Shown here: positions 59,147 through 64,000 of the stretch, piece by piece
Numbering within the stretch: the stretch's first letter is position 1
Layout of the letters: every line of letters begins with the position of its first letter
From: Roseicyclus marinus
GTDB lineage: Bacteria; Pseudomonadota; Alphaproteobacteria; Rhodobacterales; Rhodobacteraceae
Assembly (NCBI RefSeq): GCF_030163795.1
Contig: NZ_JASJOF010000005.1
Span: 1-64,000 of the forward strand
Reading direction: 5' to 3'
Length of the DNA: 64,000 nt
Position numbers and translations under genes: made by a program
The notes under the pieces: model-generated
Told to the model about the DNA's origin: nothing
Seen by the model: only the letters and a program-made list of their open reading frames with translations
The model's database searches: none

Positions 59147-60649
59147 ATGTTCGAGAACCTGTCAGAACGCCTTTCCGGCGTCTTCGACCGCCTCACCAAG
59201 CAGGGCGCGCTGTCCGAGGATGACGTGCGCACCGCCATGCGCGAGGTGCGCGTGGCCCTGCTCGAGGCCGATGTCTCGCTCCCCGTCGCGCGCGATTTCA
59301 TCAAGGCGGTCGAGAAAAAGGCGACCGGCGCCGCCGTCACCAAATCCGTCACCCCCGGCCAGCAGGTCATCAAGATCGTCCATGACGAGTTGATCGCCGT
59401 CCTGTCCGGCGACGAGGAACCGGGCCGCCTCAAGATCGACAATCCCCCTGCCCCCGTCCTGATGGTCGGCCTTCAGGGCGGCGGCAAAACCACCACCACC
59501 GCCAAGATCGCCAAGCGCCTGAAAGAGCGCGAGGGCAAAAAGGTCCTGATGGCCTCCCTCGACGTGAACCGCCCCGCGGCCATGGAACAACTCGCCATTC
59601 TAGGGCTCCAGATCGGCGTCGACACGCTGCCCATCGTCAAGGGCGAGGATCCCGTCGCCATCGCCAAGCGCGCGAAAACGCAAGCCTCGCTTGGCGGCTA
59701 TGACGTCTACCTCCTCGACACCGCCGGTCGCCTGTCGATCGACGAAGAGCTGATGGCGCAGGTCGAAGCGGTCCGCGACGTGGCCAACCCCCGCGAAACG
59801 CTGCTCGTTGTCGACGGCCTGACCGGTCAGGACGCCGTGACCACCGCCGAAAACTTCGACAGCCGCATCGGCATCACCGGCGTTGTGCTGACCCGGATGG
59901 ATGGCGACGGGCGCGGCGGTGCGGCGCTGTCCATGCGCGCGGTCACCGGCAAGCCGATCCGCTTCGTGGGTCTGGGCGAAAAGATGGACGCCCTCGAAAC
60001 CTTCGAGCCGCAGCGCATCGCGGGCCGCATCCTCGGCATGGGCGACATCGTGGCGCTCGTGGAACGCGCACAAGAAACGCTCGAGGCCGAACAGGCCGAG
60101 CGGATGATGAAGCGCTTCCAGAAGGGTCAGTTCAACATGAACGACCTCAAGGGCCAGCTCGAACAGATGATGAAGATGGGCGGCATGAAGGGCATGATGG
60201 GAATGATGCCCGGCATGGCCAAGATGCAAAAGCAGCTGGATGACGCGGGCTTCGACGACATGGTGATCAAGCGCCAGATCGCGCTGATCAATTCCATGAC
60301 CAAAAAGGAACGCGCCAACCCCGATCTCCTGCAGGCCAGCCGCAAGAAACGCGTGGCCGCCGGCGCGGGGCAGGACGTCTCCGACCTCAACAAGCTGCTC
60401 AAGATGCACCGCCAGATGGCCGATGCGATGAAGAAGCTCGGCAAGATGGGCAAAAAGGGCCTCCTGCGCGGCGGCCTCGGCGCGCTGATGGGCAAGGGCG
60501 CGCCCGACGCGCTCAAGGGGATGGACCCCGCCAGCATGGACCCCAAGGCCATGGAAGAAGCCGCGCGCCGCATGGGCATGGGCGGCCTGCCGGGCATGGG
60601 CGGCGGTGCGCTGCCGCCGGGACTGTCGGGCTTCGGGAAAAAGAAGTGA
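59147..60649 (+). CDS. ffh: Signal recognition particle protein Ffh
   Basis: 500 residues. The N domain (1-90) is followed by the G domain with G1 GLQGGGKTTTTAKIAKRL (about 107), DTAGRLSIDEELM and the TRMDGDGRGGAALS block. The methionine-rich M domain (about 330-470) has QLEQMMKMGGMKGMMGMMPGM and an SRP RNA-binding helix-turn-helix. A Gly/Met/Pro-rich tail ends the protein (GMGGLPGMGGGALPPG). It targets nascent inner-membrane proteins to FtsY. AAAGGGG lies before the ATG. The order ffh...rpsP-rimM-trmD-rplS is a common bacterial arrangement. Confidence 0.97.
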   Translation: MFENLSERLSGVFDRLTKQGALSEDDVRTAMREVRVALLEADVSLPVARDFIKAVEKKATGAAVTKSVTPGQQVIKIVHDELIAVLSGDEEPGRLKIDNPPAPVLMVGLQGGGKTTTTAKIAKRLKEREGKKVLMASLDVNRPAAMEQLAILGLQIGVDTLPIVKGEDPVAIAKRAKTQASLGGYDVYLLDTAGRLSIDEELMAQVEAVRDVANPRETLLVVDGLTGQDAVTTAENFDSRIGITGVVLTRMDGDGRGGAALSMRAVTGKPIRFVGLGEKMDALETFEPQRIAGRILGMGDIVALVERAQETLEAEQAERMMKRFQKGQFNMNDLKGQLEQMMKMGGMKGMMGMMPGMAKMQKQLDDAGFDDMVIKRQIALINSMTKKERANPDLLQASRKKRVAAGAGQDVSDLNKLLKMHRQMADAMKKLGKMGKKGLLRGGLGALMGKGAPDALKGMDPASMDPKAMEEAARRMGMGGLPGMGGGALPPGLSGFGKKK

Positions 60650-60680
60650 TGCCGCACCCCTTCCCCAATTGCGACCGCTC

Positions 60681-60698
60681 CACAGGCTTGCCCACAGG
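60681..60698. repeat. 18-bp intergenic repeat, copy 2
   Basis: CACAGGCTTGCCCACAGG, identical to 19052-19069, 31 bases after the ffh stop and 48 bases before the GNAT start. Both copies are outside genes. Function unknown. Confidence 0.6.
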
Positions 60699-60746
60699 CA
60701 AAGCCCGCGTGGCTTGTCGCTTTGCGATCCCTGGGGATATCCGCGC

Positions 60747-61295
60747 ATGACCGCCCATCTGACCGATACCCCGGTTCTGGAAACCGCGCGCCTGATCCTG
60801 CGCGCCCCCAAGGCCTCCGATTTCGAGGTCTTCGCCCCCTTCGTCATGTCCGACCGCGCCCGCTTCATCGGCGGCGGCGCAGACAAGACCTTGGGTCAGG
60901 CATGGCGCATCCTCGCCATCATCACCGGTCATTGGCATCTCTGCGGCTGGGGCAGCTTCGTTCTGGAAGACCGCGCCACCGGCCAGCCCATCGGCTGTGC
61001 CGGGCCGTGGATGCCCGGCGACTGGCCCGAGCCGGAACTGGGCTGGATGATCTGGACACCCGAGGCCGAGGGCAAGGGTTACGCCCACGAGGCGCTTCTG
61101 ACGATCCGCCGCCATGCCTATGCCGATCTCGGCTGGCCCACGGCCGTCAGCTACATCGACACCCGCAACGCCCGCTCGATCGCGCTGGCCAAGCGGCTGG
61201 GATGCACGCTCGACCTTGCCGCCGACCGCCCCAACCGCGACGAACCGCTCGAAGTCTGGCGCCACCCTGCCCCCGCCGAGGTGCTGGGCGCATGA
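60747..61295 (+). CDS. GNAT family N-acetyltransferase (RimJ/RimL-like)
   Basis: 182 residues. It opens with TPVLETARLILRAPKASDFEVF, the RimJ/RimL-type N terminus. The acetyl-CoA site is MIWTPEAEGKGYAHEALLTIRRHAY, and the later block SYIDTRNARSIALAKRLGCTLD is typical. The substrate may be a protein N terminus or a small molecule. ATG 60747 is the first start matching the family. The end overlaps the chorismate mutase start by 4 bases. Confidence 0.9.
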   Translation: MTAHLTDTPVLETARLILRAPKASDFEVFAPFVMSDRARFIGGGADKTLGQAWRILAIITGHWHLCGWGSFVLEDRATGQPIGCAGPWMPGDWPEPELGWMIWTPEAEGKGYAHEALLTIRRHAYADLGWPTAVSYIDTRNARSIALAKRLGCTLDLAADRPNRDEPLEVWRHPAPAEVLGA

Positions 61296-61618
61296 CCGAC
61301 ACGACCCAAAAGGCACAAGAGATGACCGACGCCACCGCCCGCGCCGCTGCCCTGCTCAAGGGGCATCGCGAAAGCATCGACCGGCTTGACGCGATCCTCG
61401 TCTACACGCTCGGCGAACGCTTCAAGCACACGCAGGCCGTCGGCAAACTGAAAGCCGAACACGACCTTCCCCCGTCCGATCCGGCCCGCGAAGCGGCCCA
61501 GATCGCGCGGCTCGAAGACCTGGCCATCCAGGCCGACCTCGACCCCGACTTCGCCAAGAAGTTCCTGCGCTTCGTCATCGACGAAGTCATCCGTCACCAC
61601 GAACAACACCAATCGTAG
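61292..61618 (+). CDS. Chorismate mutase (AroQ class, monofunctional)
   Basis: 108 residues, all-helical AroQ fold. RESIDRLDAILVYTLGERFKHTQAVGKLKAEHDLPPSDPAREAAQIARLEDLA contains the conserved Arg, Lys and Glu of the active site, and the C terminus is FLRFVIDEVIRHHEQ. It converts chorismate to prephenate for Phe/Tyr synthesis. ATG 61322, ten codons in, is a possible alternative start. It overlaps the GNAT stop, and a hairpin repeat covers its own stop codon. Confidence 0.92.
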   Translation: MTDTTQKAQEMTDATARAAALLKGHRESIDRLDAILVYTLGERFKHTQAVGKLKAEHDLPPSDPAREAAQIARLEDLAIQADLDPDFAKKFLRFVIDEVIRHHEQHQS

Positions 61619-61635
61619 GGTGGGTGCTACCCACC
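61615..61635. repeat. Hairpin repeat CGTAGGGTGGGT/ACCCACC, copy 2
   Basis: GGTGGGT (61619-61625), loop GCT, ACCCACC (61629-61635). The leading GTAG contains the TAG stop of the chorismate mutase gene. Same layout as 53882-53906. It lies between the chorismate mutase and rpsP genes. Confidence 0.6.
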
Positions 61636-61666
61636 TTTACCTCTGCCAATCGAAGGAGTTACACCA

Positions 61667-62062
61667 ATGGCAATGAAAATCCGACTGGCCCGCGGCGGCA
61701 CGAAAAAGCGCCCCTTCTACCGCATCGTCGCCACCGACAGCCGCATGCCCCGCGACGGCCGCTTCCTTGAGAAGCTGGGCACCTACAACCCGCTGCTCGC
61801 CAAGGACAGCGAGGACCGCATCAAGATGGACCTCGACCGCGTGAAGCATTGGCTGGATCAGGGCGCGCAGCCCACCGATCGCGTCGCCCGCTTCCTCGAA
61901 GCTGCTGGCCTTCTGACCAAGAAGACCCGCAACAACCCCAACAAGGCCGAGCCGGGCAAGAAAGCCAAGGAACGCGCCGCCGAAAAGGAAGCCAAGGCCG
62001 CGAAAGCCGCCGAAGCCGCCGCCGCTCCGGCCGAGGCTCCGGCCGAAGAAGCGACCGAGTAA
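61667..62062 (+). CDS. rpsP: 30S ribosomal protein S16
   Basis: 131 residues. The N-terminal core (1-82) is standard: [44 protein letters not shown]. The tail (about 90-131) is a Lys/Ala/Glu-rich extension common in alphaproteobacteria and probably flexible. AAGGAG precedes the ATG. First gene of the rpsP-rimM-trmD-rplS run. A short hairpin repeat lies upstream. Confidence 0.98.
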   Translation: MAMKIRLARGGTKKRPFYRIVATDSRMPRDGRFLEKLGTYNPLLAKDSEDRIKMDLDRVKHWLDQGAQPTDRVARFLEAAGLLTKKTRNNPNKAEPGKKAKERAAEKEAKAAKAAEAAAAPAEAPAEEATE

Positions 62063-62114
62063 TCGGCCCGCGCATGTCGCGCCTTGGACATATGCTCCCG
62101 ATGCGGGCCCGGTC

Positions 62115-62621
62115 ATGAGCGACCGGGTCTGTGTCGGGGCCATCGCGGGCGCCTTCGGCGTCCGTGGCGAGGTGCGGCTGAAAAGCTTTTGCGCCGAGGC
62201 GGCGGATATCGCCGCCTATGGCCCCCTCTCGACCGAGGATGGCAGCCGCACCTTCGAGGTGACGCTGACCCGCCCTGTGTCGCAGGGGCTGGCCGCCCGG
62301 CTTTCGGGCGTGACCACCAAGGAACAGGCCGATGGCTTGCGCGGCACAAGGCTTTACGCGCCACGCACCGCGCTGCCCGCCCTGCCCGACGATGAATTCT
62401 ACCACGCCGATCTTCTGGGTCTGACCGCGCTCGACACCGGCGGGGCCGAACTGGGCAAGATCGCCGCCGTCCTGAACCATGGCGCGGGCGATCTCTTGGA
62501 ATTGCGCGGCCCGGGCCTCAAGGGGTCGGCGCTCGTGCCCTTCACCCGCGCCATCGTGCCGACCGTCGATCTCGCCTCCCGCCGCGTCATCATCGACCCG
62601 CCCGAGGGGCTTTTCGACTGA
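62115..62621 (+). CDS. rimM: 16S rRNA processing protein RimM
   Basis: 168 residues. The N-terminal domain [21 protein letters not shown] and the central [27 protein letters not shown] are typical. The PRC-barrel domain follows ([37 protein letters not shown]) and ends in the conserved [14 protein letters not shown]. It assists maturation of the 30S head with S19. ATG 62115 lies 53 bases after rpsP. Confidence 0.95.
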   Translation: MSDRVCVGAIAGAFGVRGEVRLKSFCAEAADIAAYGPLSTEDGSRTFEVTLTRPVSQGLAARLSGVTTKEQADGLRGTRLYAPRTALPALPDDEFYHADLLGLTALDTGGAELGKIAAVLNHGAGDLLELRGPGLKGSALVPFTRAIVPTVDLASRRVIIDPPEGLFD

Positions 62622-62664
62622 TCCTCTTTCCGCGCGATGCGCGCCCCGGCAGCAAGGCCACGCC

Positions 62665-63474
62665 ATGCCCACACCGCCCACCAGATCCCACGGCCGCCTC
62701 GCCATCTCGGCCAACGCGCAGCCGCGCGAATTGATGAGCGACACCCCACGCCTCAAGGGCGCGTGGTGCGCCCGTGTCGTGACCCTCTTCCCCGAGCTTT
62801 TCCCCGGCGTCCTCGGGGCCTCGCTCACCGGCAAGGCGCTGCAACAGGGGCTCTGGGCGCTCGATCCCATCGACCTGCGCGTCTTCGGCACCGGCAAACA
62901 CCGGCAGGTCGACGACACGCCCGCAGGCGGCGGCGCGGGGCTCGTGATGAAACCCGATGTGCTGGGGCGCGCGCTGTCCATGGCGGGCAACGGCACGCCC
63001 GACGATCCCGCCCGCTGGCCCCGCGTCTACCTTTCGCCGCGCGGGAAACCCTTCACCCAGGCTGACGCCCGCCGCTTTGCCGCCGCCGATGGCATGACGC
63101 TCTTGTGCGGCCGCTTCGAAGGCGTGGATCAGCGCGTCATCGACGCCTTCGCGCTCGAGGAAATCAGCCTTGGCGATTTCGTCCTCACGGGGGGCGAAAT
63201 CGCGGCACAGGCCGTGATCGACGCGACCGTCCGCCTGATCCCCGGCGTGCTCGGCAATGCCGCCTCGACCGAGGAAGAAAGCTTTTCCGACGGGCTTTTG
63301 GAACATGCCCAATACACCCAGCCCCGCAGCTGGCAGGGCCGCGACATCCCCGAGGTTCTGCTGTCGGGCAATCACGGTGCCATCGCGAAATGGCGCCGCG
63401 CCGAGGCCGAGCGCCTGACCGCCGAACGCCGCCCCGATCTCTGGGCCGCGCACCTTGCCGCCAAGGGCGATTGA
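62665..63474 (+). CDS. trmD: tRNA (guanine37-N1)-methyltransferase
   Basis: 269 residues, SPOUT methyltransferase. ARVVTLFPELFPGVLGASLTGKAL opens the domain. The knot region has YLSPRGKPFTQADARRFAAADGMTLLCGRFEGVDQRVIDAF and LGDFVLTGGEIAAQAVIDATVRLIPGVLGNAAS. The C terminus, QYTQPRSWQGRDIPEVLLSGNHGAIAKWR, binds tRNA. ATG 62665 is used; ATG 62734 (MSDTPRLKGAW) would shorten the protein by 23 residues and may be the true start, since the extra N terminus is unusual. Confidence 0.95.
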   Translation: MPTPPTRSHGRLAISANAQPRELMSDTPRLKGAWCARVVTLFPELFPGVLGASLTGKALQQGLWALDPIDLRVFGTGKHRQVDDTPAGGGAGLVMKPDVLGRALSMAGNGTPDDPARWPRVYLSPRGKPFTQADARRFAAADGMTLLCGRFEGVDQRVIDAFALEEISLGDFVLTGGEIAAQAVIDATVRLIPGVLGNAASTEEESFSDGLLEHAQYTQPRSWQGRDIPEVLLSGNHGAIAKWRRAEAERLTAERRPDLWAAHLAAKGD

Positions 63475-63477
63475 CCT

Positions 63478-63582
63478 TCATTTGGGCTTGATCAGGGCCG
63501 CAACCGGGCCTATACGCGCCGCAGGCACGCCGGGCTTACCCCCGGCTGCTTTCCGTTTTGCGCGATCTTCCGCGCGAGCCAT
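63478..63582 (-). CDS. Possible 34-residue basic protein
   Basis: ATG 63582 to TGA 63478 encodes MARAEDRAKRKAAGGKPGVP followed by AARIGPVAALIKPK. It is strongly Lys/Arg-rich and could be a small nucleic-acid-binding protein. It converges with trmD with a 3-base gap. Evidence is compositional only; no ribosome site is clear. It may be chance. Confidence 0.3.
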   Translation of the reverse strand: MARAEDRAKRKAAGGKPGVPAARIGPVAALIKPK

Positions 63583-63736
63583 GACGGACCAAGACGACAA
63601 GCAACGGCCAGACGACCTCTGACGGGCGCCCCGCAAAGCGGAAACAGGCGGACCCGATCGAAGATCAGAGCTCTCGGCGATAGGCCACCAGACCTCCGCG
63701 GGCAAAACCGTGGGCAGACATGAAGGAGCGGATCAG
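63583..63736 (+). other. Region upstream of rplS, nothing firm
   Basis: Contains the rplS ribosome site AAGGAG (63723-63728) and GC-rich sequence with only weak dyads. I see no convincing promoter, terminator or ribosomal-protein leader structure. Confidence 0.3.
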
Positions 63737-64000
63737 ATGAACCTGATCGCACAGATCGAGGCGGAACAAATCGCCGCCCTCGGGAAAACCATTCCCGATT
63801 TCAAGGCCGGCGACACCATCCGCGTCGGCTTCAAGGTGACCGAAGGCACCCGCACCCGCGTCCAGAACTACGAAGGCGTCTGCATCAGCCGCAAGAACGG
63901 CTCGGGCATCGCCGGTTCGTTCACCGTGCGCAAGATTTCCTTCGGTGAAGGCGTGGAGCGCGTTTTCCCGCTGCATTCCACCAACATCGAGTCGATCGAG
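63737..64000 (+). CDS. rplS: 50S ribosomal protein L19, 5' part
   Basis: First 88 codons; the gene continues past the window end. [57 protein letters not shown] is a classical L19 N terminus. AAGGAG at 63723-63728 gives an 8-base spacing to the ATG. It follows trmD, as in the usual rpsP-rimM-trmD-rplS order, with an unusually long 262-base gap. L19 sits at the 30S-50S interface. Confidence 0.97.
   Translation, partial: MNLIAQIEAEQIAALGKTIPDFKAGDTIRVGFKVTEGTRTRVQNYEGVCISRKNGSGIAGSFTVRKISFGEGVERVFPLHSTNIESIE

Noticed and set aside
63475-63736. Ribosomal-protein leader RNA before rplS
   Set aside because: Only weak dyads are seen, with no known leader architecture.

Overview
This is a 64 kb chromosomal window from an alphaproteobacterium, almost certainly of the order Rhodobacterales (family Rhodobacteraceae in the broad sense). 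The evidence is high GC with strong third-position GC, ethylmalonyl-CoA mutase (ethylmalonyl-CoA pathway), a monomeric NADP isocitrate dehydrogenase, an HvrA/H-NS-like protein, a split F0 cluster atpI-B-E-F'-F, and GC-rich intergenic hairpin repeats of the kind common in this group. I see no phage, insertion sequence, integrase, CRISPR array or toxin-antitoxin locus. The window looks like core chromosome with a few accessory catabolic modules.

Layout. 1-2.7 kb: end of the 2-oxoglutarate dehydrogenase operon (odhB, a MAPEG protein, lpdA). 2.8-8.5 kb: GntR regulator, DUF45 metallopeptidase, TIGR02300 protein with an Asp-rich tail, tRNA-Ala(GGC), YnfA, monomeric icd, truA. 8.6-12.9 kb: ycjX/ycjF-like pair, ChaC-like cyclotransferase, DMT permease. 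12.9-16 kb: ileS behind an Ile-rich 16-codon leader ORF. 16-24.3 kb: fused aconitase X, YghU-type GST, DUF3253 protein, YgfZ, class V aminotransferase, a damaged small membrane ORF, DUF305 protein, HisC-like aminotransferase, lldD. 24.5-32.8 kb: RecD-like helicase, SDR, TIGR02186/TauE pair, ornithine/lysine-type decarboxylase, KstD-like flavoprotein, VOC protein. 32.9-35.5 kb: small polar ORF, Usp, Nfu, TsaB, RimI. 35.6-41.9 kb: BMP-type nucleoside ABC importer with purine nucleoside phosphorylase, convergent with a second phosphorylase (deoD). 41.9-44.3 kb: H-NS-like protein and ethylmalonyl-CoA mutase. 44.5-52.4 kb: a long co-directional series of dipeptide-type ABC permeases and ATPase (no binding protein), aldehyde dehydrogenase, membrane protein, thioesterase, SDR, unknown 116-aa protein and P1 peptidase. 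52.4-55.1 kb: F0 ATP synthase genes. 55.3-58.4 kb: ArsR regulator, 24-aa membrane microprotein, EamA permease, LysR regulator divergent from azoR. 58.4-64 kb: secreted protein, ffh, GNAT, chorismate mutase, rpsP, rimM, trmD, rplS.

Most interesting for follow-up. (1) The ileS leader: a near-consensus promoter places the start point at or next to the ATG of MEQRSIIIIRISRPAL. The end of this ORF is complementary both to a local hairpin arm and to the ileS Shine-Dalgarno region, which suggests Ile-tRNA-responsive attenuation. (2) Three tandem perfect palindromes fill the gap between two convergent phosphorylase genes. (3) The orphan-binding-protein ABC/ALDH/thioesterase/SDR/P1-peptidase cassette looks like an uncharacterised uptake and catabolic unit. 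(4) There are several palindromic operators (Nfu, ArsR, LysR/azoR, lldD, icd) and several families of short intergenic repeats.

All functional calls come from reading sequence and remembered family motifs; no database search was run.
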